In this document: positions 54,173 through 64,000 of the stretch, piece after piece
Position numbering within the stretch: the first letter of the stretch is position 1
Layout of the letters: each line of letters starts with the position of its first letter
From: Nipponacmea schrenckii
Taxonomy: Eukaryota; Mollusca; Gastropoda; Lottiidae
Assembly (NCBI GenBank): GCA_030562195.1
Contig: CM060201.1
Span: 37,182,067 to 37,246,066 of the forward strand
Length of the DNA: 64,000 nucleotides
Reading direction: 5' to 3'
Translations under genes and position numbers: made by a program
The notes under the pieces: generated by a model
Told to the model about the DNA's origin: nothing
Databases searched by the model: none
What the model saw: the letters and a program-made list of their open reading frames with translations, nothing else

Positions 54173-54878
54173 TTATCAATAGGCTAATAAGAATAATAAT
54201 ATGCATACATTCGATACAATCTCAACATTCCGTTGAAAGGCTGAAATCTAAAATTAACTCGGCTACAATCATAGATACGTATTGATACAATCGTGGCCAA
54301 GTTTGAAGGCTATTTGAAGATTTTTTGATGCACTGTTTTGGGTTATTGCCCTTGGTTTAGTATAAATACATTAAATGTTTCTTCGTTTGACGAATAGAAT
54401 GTATAATTTGAAATCGATTTAAAAGATATTTTGTATGTTAATTATATCGGTGAGTTGGAATTTGATGATATGTATATATAAATATAATCTGGATAATTAT
54501 ATATAGATTTAGATGATTTTGTTTTTCCGCTCTTCCAGGATTTCCGAACAATTGCACTGCATCACTGGAACCCCCGACTTTTGTAAAAGAGATTCTGATG
54601 GAGATGGTGGTTTCTAATGGAGCAGAACTTGGTGATCCCAATTGTTTATGGACCCCTAATAATAACCATCAATTACAAAATCCAACTGGACATCCAGGTA
54701 ACTAAAACAACAATATAGGTCTAAATCACCTCTAGGAAGGAGGCGGTATGGGTAGGGTGGGGTGTATACTTCGAATCGAGAGTATTGAGTCTAGAAGTTG
54801 ATATACCCCTAACCACACTGACAGTTATACCGAAAATAGACAGGAACTATTCAATATATATATTAAATTCATTACACG

Positions 54879-54902
54879 TTATATATATATATATATATAT
54901 CT
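54879..54902. repeat. (TA)n microsatellite, second temptin intron 2
   Basis: About eleven TA repeats. Confidence 0.9.
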
Positions 54903-55127
54903 CTTCATTTTTAATAATCCAATCACTGCTTTACAAGTTAAGTTTTGTCTCGTAATCTACATTCACTATAGTGCACCTATCTTTTTTAATACCAACCAGA
55001 ACCAATTTAGAGTTCAGTAAGGATATAAAGTGGACCTTGTAGTTGATTATCATTTGAGAATATTATTTTTCAGGTATCTGTGAGCCAGTAGGAGCTTCGA
55101 AATGTGCTCCTCATATTTTCTCTTGTT

Positions 55128-55133
55128 AATAAA
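55128..55133 (+). terminator. Poly(A) signal of the second temptin gene
   Basis: AATAAA overlaps the TAA stop codon (55127-55129), so the 3' UTR would be only a few tens of bases long. Confidence 0.6.
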
Positions 55134-58100
55134 GTATTATATTTAAAAATTGGTTTTCCTTATTTTTATTTATTCATATATATATATACCATAATTGGAT
55201 GGCTAATACTTATATCAATCTTTTATATTGATAAATTATTATGGAATATAATTTGTCATGGTATATTGTCTACTGTCCTTATCTATTGATTTATTTACAA
55301 GGAAGAAGTTTTAAACCTTCTTCTTTGTATTACCCTTTTGCAGAAGTGAATGCGAGCCCCCTTGCCACCCCCCCCTCCCCCCTCCCGGGCAATATAAGTG
55401 TAAGTATAAGTAGAACCATTTTATAATTTCACTAACGCTTATATACTCACATATTATACATTGGAGTATTTTTTATAGTTTTCAAAGGTGTGGGGCCCTT
55501 GTTTTAAACAAACTTTATTTCATTTATATGATTAGAAATTATGATGGTGACCGATTCAGAAACTAGCACAGCTTAAATAAATTCATCTCGTTTGTGTTCA
55601 TAATAAAACATTGAGCGTGTTGAAGTGATTCAACCTGCCCCTACGTCAGTTAACTCACTAATCTCCGTAAGTCTGACACCTTATTTAACAACAAGTGGTT
55701 CTCCTGAACCGTCGCTTCAAAAAGTGCTTGTATATAACAAAGAGTTGCTAGGATCTCAACCCCACCCCACCCACTAACCCAGTTTCTATCTCCCACTCTT
55801 TAATATTACATCGATAGGTCAGCATCATTCACAAGATCTCGTATTACCCTAGTCTGGTATTTAATCGTTCTTTTAACCTTGGAGTCGATTCTATAGGCTG
55901 GATACCTCGTATACTAACTAGACTCTACCTTGGACTAGCTGGCTAGCTCTTACTCCAACTATAATAGTTCTATAGCTAGCTAGTATCTCACTTATAGAAT
56001 AACAGATCATACAGTAAGTCATTTCTTTATCGTTATTAGAACTGTCATTCCTTTCATTTAACTGCATAGTTACTGGGTCGTTTCAATAGATCATTAGTTA
56101 CTAGGGTGGGGTAGAGAGTTTATATACCTTTCTAAAAATCAAACTTCAATTTCTCCTTCCCTTTCCCCCTCCGTCCCTTTACTCCTTCGTCCCTCTTCCT
56201 CTCCGCCTCTTCTCCACTCTGTCTCTTCTCCCTTCGTCCGTCTTCTCCCCTCAGTCCCTTCTCCCCCTCCGCCCTTCTTCCGTACCCCGTAGAAATACAC
56301 TGACTGGAGGTCGCCTACACATGTCAGCCTCCATCGCTATGGTTATATGCTGTAATCGGAATCACAGAATATCCTCAAACGAGGGAGCTGTAATTTATAT
56401 CCCCCAATAGATAGAAACAAAAATTGAGTTTTGTGACCATCCCACCGATGGAGTACCATAGATAAACGTTATGCATCAGCCATATAAATTAATTGTGTAC
56501 GAATATGCTTCCGAAAAAGTACTATAGACAAAGTTGCATCGTTAAATAGTAACTGTGAACTGACTGGCCATTTATAAAGCAAAAATCTTTCTCATGTTGG
56601 TAAAATTGAAAATAAAAAATATAACAGTTCTTTTTTTCATTTTAACCTGTCATAGATTATAACCAATGACGGGGATTAGCTCAACCAATCAGTAGTTCAC
56701 AGTTAAATTAACGTTGTGTCACGAATTATCCTCTTTTGAACATCAAAATGACAGTTCATCATTAGTTGAAACTTTGCGATATATAATAATAATATTTCTA
56801 GTTTGAGATATTTTTTAATGGATTATCTGATGTTTGTGTAGTATATTAAAGACCCAAATCAACCCCCGAAAAAGGCGAACTATGACCTTTAAATTTAACT
56901 CATTTAGAAAAATTGGGTAAATTAGCAGTCAACATTCCTTTCAGTCCAATTCTACAGTGCGTTAATAAATTGTTATATTTGTAAAGTAGGCTACGATTTA
57001 TACAAATTAATATAAACATTAAGACGAGACTGGTTGATGTTTAGTAGGCTTGGATATATAGAAACTATCGTTAGCAGTCAGGTATACCATATACACGACC
57101 CGGCATCTAGGAGCTAAACAGATCTACAACTACCGTTACACACGAGACTTTATATCTCGTCTTACCCCCTGCCTATATATGGACTAGGTACTGCTGTATT
57201 GTATACACTCCTTGTATACATTCTTAGATCATCTCATTTTAGCACCGAGGGGGGACAACATCCCTGAAAACTTTCAGAAATTGAATTAAGCACTAACTGT
57301 TTTAGATTCTCAACGAAGAAAAGTTTCCCCAAATTTCAACAGTTTAAAGGTATTAAGAAACATAATTTTCGAGTTTGAAGTTTTTAGATAAGGAATGTTC
57401 CATTATAGTAAACCGACCTGTATCCCCTATCAATATAATGAGTATTAAGAATTAATAGTAACGGTGGCAACTGGGATGTTATCATTTTGATACCTCGGCT
57501 TCTTTCCACGTAAATTTCTACCTACATTCCAATTTTACACTCAGCCGCCATCTTGGTTTCGATTGAAAGGTAAGACGTCTGATTTTTTATTTAAAACTCA
57601 ATTTACAGTCGACAAACTTTACATAAAAACTAGAGAAGCACTTTAAACTATTTGAAAGTGTATTTTGCATCAGGAACGTTTCAGTAATGATCCAGTGTAA
57701 CGAGTTCTGGTCTTTGACCTTGTACATTATATGCTAGAAAATTCGCCGGCTAATAATTCATACAGTATTCGACAGAGAATTGTAAATACCTCTTGGTGAG
57801 GGAATTGAAAATACTGTTGTGAATAATTAGGGAATTAACTAAATCTATTTTATAATTCTGATGATATTAGCTAGTAATTTATTCCACATTATTTTCTCTT
57901 TGAGACGAAAACGATTTGGGGGGGGGGGGAGGGGACTGGGGTCCCTAACTATTCCTTAATTTTCCCTGCAATGGTTTTTTTCTTTTCATAGCGGAGAATA
58001 GCCTGACTAAATAGATACACTAAAAATATTTATCTGAACATGTCTTTGCTCGACTACAATCCCTCCTCATTGCAACCCTCTCCCGTCCCTTGCCCCACCC

Positions 58101-58204
58101 TTAAATACCCGTAGGTTGATAACTCCGGATACGACAACCACTAAGCACAAGCCCACCACATAGCCCAATTACAGGCACTGACGTTTATCCCTAACGTCAA
58201 ATAC
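55134..58204. other. Intergenic stretch with a pyrimidine tract and a possible untranslated exon
   Basis: No coding exon is supported. At about 56,147-56,282 one strand is almost all C and T. At about 57,545-57,570 the phrase CAGCCGCCATCTTGGTTTCG then ATTGAAAG|GTAAGACG looks like an untranslated first exon and donor that could belong to the gene at 60,254, but no transcript evidence exists here. Confidence 0.4.
56147..56282. repeat. Polypyrimidine tract, about 135 bp
   Basis: TTCTCCTTCCCTTTCCCCCT and similar C/T sequence continue with very few purines. Such tracts can form triplex (H-DNA) structures. Confidence 0.85.
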
Positions 58205-58465
58205 ATACGCTACTGTTGTTCTGCAACGTTATTGCTTGCAAGGCTTCAAGGATATTACCCATAGGGCTATGAATAATATTTGCAAGTATGCCTGGTTTGC
58301 TTGAAGAGAGAAAACAAACGATACTGTTGTTCTGTAACGTTATTGCTTGCAAGGCGTCAAGGATATTGCCCATAGCATATGAATAATACTTACCAGTATG
58401 CCTGGTGTGCGTTAAGAAAGAATACAAATATTGTTGTTTGTAATGGCCTGCATGACGTCAAGAAT
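58205..58465. repeat. Tandem duplication, about 110-bp unit, 2.3 copies
   Basis: TACTGTTGTTCTGCAACGTT then ATTGCTTGCAAGGC starts at about 58,212 and recurs about 110 bp later with a few changes; a third partial copy starts near 58,430. Confidence 0.85.
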
Positions 58466-60215
58466 GTCGACTTGGGTATGAATATAACAGTAAACCTTTC
58501 TAGATATATAAACCTATGATATATGATCTGTTGACATTAAGATTATAGCTTCGTATTTTATCACTATTAATACTTAGTTCCATGTTATTACCCGTTCTCC
58601 TGCCGGGCAGCGATTGAACAGAACCTCTTTCACCATCTTTATATCTGAACTGAATGTGAAACTTGTTCCAACCTCAGCCTCCTTTAACGTGGAAGGCCTG
58701 TTAGAGACGGGCTAATAAAGCAAGCACAAGTAGCCCAATGCCAATAAAGCTGAAAGCACCATCAAAACATTCATGGGCTTTAAAAATAAGTTTCCATGGT
58801 ACTCTAGGAGTTACCTGTTTGTCCCCAGGTTGTGAACCAGGGGGTCACTGTTAATTTGTATTTATTTAATTATGTTTTAATTTACAACAGCACTTCGAAA
58901 TATATAGTTCTAACTCTGTGAAGACTCCCTTCGTAGACGAGTTGACCAAACACCGATCTGGGCTTTTTATGGGAATACTATTATCAAACTAACTTCGACT
59001 TGTTCCAATATAGAATGTAGATGTGCATATTAAAAATAATTTTAAACAGTGTTGAACTCACCTACCCTATCAGTTCACCTGGCAGTAATCAAAGGTCAGA
59101 TTTCTAATTTGGTTTAGTGTATCATAACCTGCTATGTTAATCATTAATTAACGATAGATAAATAAGGTAGGAATTATAAACAAACCAGCTGGTAAATGCA
59201 CCATAGCTTGTACCAATACAGGGGAAATTCTATTATAAACGAATCATTAACAACTTATAACAAAATTCGTTTACGTTTACTCGAATGTTAGAGAGTGAAG
59301 TTGTGCAAAACAAAAGGCCTTATACCCTCTGCCTCCAGATTAAGAAATGAAACAGAAACGAACCCCTACGAGTAGTACTTAAATGCATTGTCAATTACGA
59401 AACTATTTATACAGTATGAAACGCAGGTTTGATTTCAGAGTGAATGTTTGAAATAAAATGATGAATTGTTAATGTTATTGTGTTAAATAAAAAGAACCTA
59501 TTAGAGAGATGTAGTTTGCTGTAAACTGGAGGTATTTAAGAACTGTAGATACAGTAACAGAATGTTTATTCTACCAGACAGCTGGTTAGGTCACCATAAC
59601 TTAACACTATTACTCAGTATTTACCGTTATATTGCTGAACACTGTCAGAGCCCAAGAGCTTATTCTCCGACACTTATTTTAAGAAAATGCAGATTTTACG
59701 AAATAGAGTTATCTGATTGGATAATAAACCTCAAAAAAGAGGGGGAAAGGGAAATGGCCCTATCAGTCAAACAGCACCAACTCCGACTTAATATGATCTA
59801 AGTCCCCTCAATCGTGTATAATTAGTGATATTCCACCCCCCCCCCCCTCTCCCTAGCCCCCCTCTCCCTAGCACGACACCTATTCATATATAGAACCACC
59901 ACTGTTTATATTCTATGATAACTATGAAGCGAGTGTTAAACTATTTAATTACCTACCTGTATGTATACATGTTATTGTTTACCAGGAATTACTCTTCTAA
60001 AACTAAAATAACTAATATAATCTTTAAAATAGATCATGTTTATTATAACATTACAGGTTACTAGAGTTGAGTTCAGTACAAACTAACACGGAACTTTGTA
60101 TGGTAACATACACTGACGTAGTTCACAGCCAAATTGAATATCTTCACCTTTGCCTTCAAACCATATTTACAGTTTGCACGTGTGATTGACCTAAATTGTT
60201 ATTATCTACTTACAG
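58466..60215. other. Non-coding upstream region of the troponin T-like gene
   Basis: Holds a C-run at about 59,836-59,848 and an open frame at 59,562-59,801 with no recognisable family. I see no supported coding exon. Confidence 0.4.
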
Positions 60216-60253
60216 GTCCTATCTGAGTGTGAAGAGGAAAGTAGAACATCAAA
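60216..60253 (+). promoter_or_regulatory. 5' UTR part of the exon holding the troponin T-like start
   Basis: TTACAG at 60210-60215 is a good acceptor, followed by 38 untranslated bases and AAAATG. The real transcription start should therefore lie further upstream. Confidence 0.55.
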
Positions 60254-63200
60254 ATGTCGGACGACGAATCTCGGTGAGTTTTACATCATCTCTTCTACTA
60301 CATTCTCTAGTATTAAACTCGGACACGCATGATAATCTAACATACTGTATCTCTTTCTTAGTACAATCAGACCAAACTTTTGTTTGTTCCGTTATTTTAT
60401 TAGCCCTATTTTTCAATTAAGTCCCTTCAGTAAGGGTCCGATGAATGGGTTTTTCAATGTTCGTAAAATTAACCCTTTGACTTTCCTGAATAATGAACAC
60501 AGTTTTTATGGTATACTACTCCTCAATTGTGGAGTAGTAGACCATAAAAACTGTGTTCATTATTCATGTGCTTCCTACCTCTAAATGTCGCTTAAAGATT
60601 ATTTGACTTTCCTGTTTTAACCAGATTTCTACTCCTCACAGGTAAGACAAAGGGTTAATAAGGACGTACAAGAGTTCCGTTGTTTGATTCTGAATGAATT
60701 GACTAAATTGAAAAAGAAAACAAATATAAAAACGGAATGAAAGTTTGGTATAATTTTATTTAAATTAAATTTAAATTGAATGATCCTCTATGCTGGGAAT
60801 ATGGTTGTTATGATATTTGTTCTTCAATCAAAGAGTATGTTTTATTGTATATGCTTCTATGAAGACTTTTAGCCCCACCCACAGTAGAGGTATGCGGACT
60901 GAATTCCCCTATCTCACAATTTTTAATCAATGGGGCTGACATGAAACGATTTGATTGGAGAACAATGACATCATTTGAACTGGACGATTGTAGAAACCTC
61001 GTTAGATTACAATGTGAAGGAATAATACCAAAACGAAGAAGAAATTGTAATCTAGCTTGAATTAGATTGATGTAACTGTATCATTACATTATAACTCTAC
61101 ATTTCTTTCATGGAATAACAACCTTCTTATTGTTCTCACTTATCTCAGCATTAAACCTTTTCACTGCTCTAAGAATCTTAAGCCTTTGGATAACAATATT
61201 AAAATTTCGTAGGCTCGTTGGGCCGAGGATAAGTCAGAGTGGGATAGAGATTCGGGTACCCCACCCCCCGAACTCTGCTCCACGAGATCCACGTATCCTT
61301 CAAGTCAGTATCTTCGCAATAGTCGGGATATTACATCTTATACCTTGACTGTAAAAGCCATCTTCTATATCTATGTTAGTGAATAAAGCCGTTTGTTTGG
61401 CTTATATTTCAGTGAATACAGCCAATCTGCAACTCGGACAGAAAGACTGAACAAATTATCGAGGATTCTGACTGGCTGTATTCGCTGGCTTATAATCCAA
61501 TCATATTGCTCACCGTGATACAAGAAGATGGTTCATAATAGTCAAGGTATAAGACGTGATATATTGACTACTGTTGTGATACCGAGCCTATTGCTATTTA
61601 TTTCTATATTCCTGTATTTCTATATGTTGTATGTACTAATTAACAAACTAACATTCTATTTATAGCGAGGAGGAAACTCAACCCGAACCTGAGGAAGAAA
61701 GACACGTGTAAGTAATCACGTGACCCGTGTGACCCTCTTGACCCCTATCCATAGTAGACCTCACGTGACCCAATATGCCTAAGGATTACAAGTGACATTA
61801 TTTTTGACCTGTTTCACTGTTTGTAAAATTGTAAACCTACCAACTCCGTTTAAACAGACTCTTTATCACCCTTTCCTAAATTAAAGAATGAAAATCTTTT
61901 CTCAAAGAACTTCTGGTGTAATCACCAAACCTGGTTATTCATATAGTATCCCGACCCTTATTGGCATAATATACCATTGATTATCTACCCCTTCCTTTAC
62001 CCGTAGAGCCCTGTGACGTCAGTAGCCCTATACCCTCTGTCACAACATTGAGGGTGTGTTCCCTTACCTGTCTACACTCGATTTTAACTAGACAATATTT
62101 TAGAACTGGCCCGAACAGTTTATCTATTCGGCATATTTAAGTTATACAACCTCTTAGAATGACTACAAAATTGATGTTTTTAAAAACTAGGTCAAAATGA
62201 GTCTTTGTTCTACAGTGGACATACCTAGTCTCAAAACTTTACAACAGACTCTCTGTACAATTTGAAATTAAATAATTTCTGCCAATACCTTGTTTTACCT
62301 TGTGTGTATGCCATTATATATATTTCAGAATGACATTTGACCCCATGAATTTATCTTACAGTGTGTATTTCTTTATCCTGAGCCTTTTCTCTAATCATAT
62401 ATTTTAAAACATCATTTGATGAGTTTTTTTTAACAGAAATAATCAGATATAACAAGGAACACAAATACATTATTATGGTATAACTCACTTCTTTAAAAAC
62501 AAGGTACATAACACACTTCTTTAATAACAAGGTACATAACACACTTCTTTAATAACAAGGTATATAACACACTTCTTTAATAACAAGGTACATAACACAC
62601 TTCTTTAATAACAAGGTACATATCACACTTCTTTAATAACAAGGTACATATCACACTTCTTTAATAACAAGGTACATATCACACTTCTTTAATAACAAGG
62701 TACATAACACACTTCTTTAATAACAAGGTACATAACACACTTCTTTAATAACAAGGTATATAACATACTTCTTTAATAACAAGGTACATATCACACTTCT
62801 TTAATAACAAGGTATATAACGTTCCAACACAATTTACGCGTGTCGTCATCAGCTTTGTATTATGGCAAAACTCACTTCTTTGATAATACATATTTGATGA
62901 CGACAAAGGTAATTTGTGTTAAAATTTTATGTATCTTGTTATTAAAGAAGTTTTTTAATAAGTTATACCACAATATTGTCATTGTGTTCCTTGTTATATC
63001 TGCTCTCTGCTTCTTAATGTTTTTCAAATTTGATCTCAGAAATAATAAGTTCAGCGGCCCACCATTTCTTGCTTATTTTGGATATTTGATTGCACAATTG
63101 GCTGTATTTTTATATTTCTGTATTTCTGTATTTTTGAAACTAATAATCCTGTTTTTATTTTTCTATCATCATACAGTCCTCACCAATCACATCATGAAGA

Positions 63201-63941
63201 ATCGGCGTAAGTTTTTAGTCATTTTATTATTTTTTAGTATTTATGTATTTTCTTTCAACTTTTGATATGAAAGGGGATTGGGGTGTATATCAATACGATA
63301 GAAGTGGGCTGGTATTTCTGTTTTAGACTGCGTGTTTATGGGTGGGGGAGAGCAAGATTCGGGGTAGTGTGAGAGAAGAATTGTCTTGAGTTATATTCCT
63401 ATATCGATTGAAGCTATACGTTTATCTAACGACTAGCCAATGGTCCTAGCTGGGACTGGCTATATGTAGAAAACCTAGATAATGATGTATATCTGTAACT
63501 ATACCTTAATAGTTGGTTGTCAAATATTTAAAAACACTAATATATCATCAACATCATCAACACACAGTGTCCCCTCCCCCGCTATCTGTGCCAATCAATT
63601 ACACACACAGTGTCCCCTCCCCCGCTATCTGTGTCAATCAATTACAAACACAGTGTCCCTCCACCCGCTATCTGTGTCAATCAATTACACACACAGTGTC
63701 CCTCCCCCGCTATCTATGTCAATAAATTACACACACAGTGTCCCTCCCCGCTATCTATGTCAATATATATCACATTTGTGCCCTCCCCGCCAAGTGCGTC
63801 ATACCATTCTAGGCCAATGATTGATATGTTCGTCGTTGCAAGCTCAGGTTTTGCATACATATTCATTGCCTCCAATACGCTAAGGCGTATTTTCTAATTT
63901 ATATATTATTTCCCGTCCCTCAGGTCGAAACCAGCTTCTCA
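60254..63941 (+). CDS. N-terminal exons of a probable troponin T (partial, continues right)
   Basis: Four tiny exons fit together: 60254-60273 (20 nt), 61666-61707 (42 nt), 63177-63206 (30 nt, optional) and 63924-63941 (18 nt). Each has clear acceptor and GTAAGT/GTGAGT donor sequences and every junction is phase 2, so internal exons can be skipped without a frameshift. The product begins MSDDES, then EEETQPEPEEERHV, then optionally PHQSHHEESA, then SKPASQ. A hyperacidic N-terminus made of small cassette exons is typical of troponin T, the tropomyosin-binding subunit of the thin-filament troponin complex in muscle. The conserved tropomyosin- and troponin I-binding regions lie outside the window, so the family call is tentative. 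Introns hold three transposon-like elements and two minisatellites. Confidence 0.5.
60468..60659. mobile_element. piggyBac-like MITE containing a strong hairpin
   Basis: ATTAACCCTTTG at 60,468 faces CAAAGGGTTAAT ending at 60,659. TTAA flanks with CCCTTTG ends are the piggyBac pattern. Inside, 36-base arms (60,487-60,522 and 60,531-60,566) pair with a single mismatch around an 8-base loop TCAATTGT. It lies in intron 1 of the troponin T-like gene. Confidence 0.75.
61331..61556. mobile_element. MITE, about 226 bp, inverted termini about 34 bp
   Basis: CATCTTATACCTTGACTGTA then AAAGCCATCTTC faces GAAGATGGTTCATAATAGTC then AAGGTATAAGACGTG. Same family as 32,918-33,043. It lies in intron 1, ending about 110 bp before the 42-nt exon. 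Confidence 0.8.
62444..63002. mobile_element. Inverted-repeat element carrying a 28-bp minisatellite (copy 2)
   Basis: The outer 21 bases (62,444-62,464) are matched exactly by the inverted right end (62,982-63,002), and similarity continues inward through GGTATAACT to ACTTCTTT, about 70 bp in all. Inside, about 12 copies of the 28-bp unit (CACTTCTTTAATAACAAGG then TACATAACA) lie at 62,490-62,822. A second inner inverted pair follows: ACACAATTTACGCGTGTCGT then CATCAG, facing GATGACGACAAAGGTAATTT then GTGTT. There is no reading frame for a transposase. It lies in the intron before the 30-nt exon. Confidence 0.82.
63565..63785. repeat. Minisatellite, about 40-bp unit, 5-6 copies
   Basis: Units contain CAATTACACACACAGTGTCC then CCTCCCCCGCTATCTGTGT. 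Small indels in the C-run change the frame between copies, which is why three overlapping plus-strand frames appear. It lies just upstream of the 18-nt exon. Confidence 0.92.
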
Positions 63942-64000
63942 GTAAGTCACCGTAGTAGAAGAATCCGTGTGAATAGTTTGCATTAGTTTGACAATCATTG

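Larger units (their letters stand above)
53026..55129 (+). pseudogene. Second temptin-like gene, three exons, with two frameshifting T insertions in exon 2
   Basis: Exons are 53026-53199, 54539-54697 and 55074-55129. Exon 1 gives a signal peptide (about residues 1-16) and NPC at 32-34, and ends NPFGE with a phase-0 donor like its paralog. Exon 2 is 159 nt against 157 in the upstream gene. Read from exon 1 it stops at TAA 54584-54586. The expected sequence continues in another frame (CKRDSDGDG) and then a third (SNGAELGDPNCLW). The shifts fall at a TTTT run (54579-54582) and a TTT run (54611-54613), each one T longer than expected. Exon 3 is open, with CEPVG and a final cysteine. Splice sites and the poly(A) signal are intact and the rest is well conserved, so either the gene died recently or the two Ts are homopolymer sequencing errors. 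It is a tandem paralog of the gene at 48,689. Confidence 0.85.

Noticed and set aside
59562..59801. 79-residue plus-strand frame upstream of the troponin T-like gene
   Set aside because: No recognisable domain, no fitting splice sites, and typical of chance frames in this sequence.
62840..63265. 141-residue hydrophobic plus-strand frame
   Set aside because: It runs through a transposon terminus, intron sequence and the 30-nt exon in another frame, with T-rich codons throughout, so it is not a gene.

Overview
This is eukaryotic DNA, most likely from a mollusc and probably a gastropod. It is AT-rich, its genes are split into small exons with canonical GT-AG introns, and it carries two temptin genes, a secreted pheromone family known from gastropods. 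All assignments were made by eye from the sequence; no database was searched.

Layout: positions 1-23,500 hold no gene I can support. They contain minisatellite arrays (units of about 15 to 68 bp), SINE copies and small inverted-repeat elements. From 23,550 to 29,487 (+) lies a complete nine-exon gene for a 484-residue protein with one dsRNA-binding domain and an ADAR/ADAD-type adenosine deaminase domain. From 34,443 to 41,381 (-) lies a complete seven-exon tetraspanin gene (230 aa). From 44,309 to 45,506 (-) lies a complete two-exon gene for RPABC5, the 67-residue small subunit shared by RNA polymerases I, II and III. From 48,689 to 50,761 and 53,026 to 55,129 (+) lie two tandem temptin-like genes with the same three-exon structure; the second has two single-T insertions that break its central exon. 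From 60,254 to the right edge (+) lie the first tiny, acidic, phase-2 exons of a muscle-type gene, probably troponin T, which continues outside the window.

The genes are not an operon and share no obvious pathway. The deaminase acts on RNA or is an RNA-binding pseudoenzyme, RPABC5 is a housekeeping polymerase subunit, the tetraspanin is a membrane organiser and the temptins are secreted. The only functional cluster is the temptin pair, a tandem duplication.

The striking feature is the repeat content: about twenty minisatellites, several in introns. Several loci share a hairpin followed by GAAACGT. One family of inverted-repeat elements carries an internal 28-bp minisatellite and occurs at 51 kb and 62 kb. 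The array in temptin intron 2 is made of copies of the preceding exon end plus its 5' splice site.
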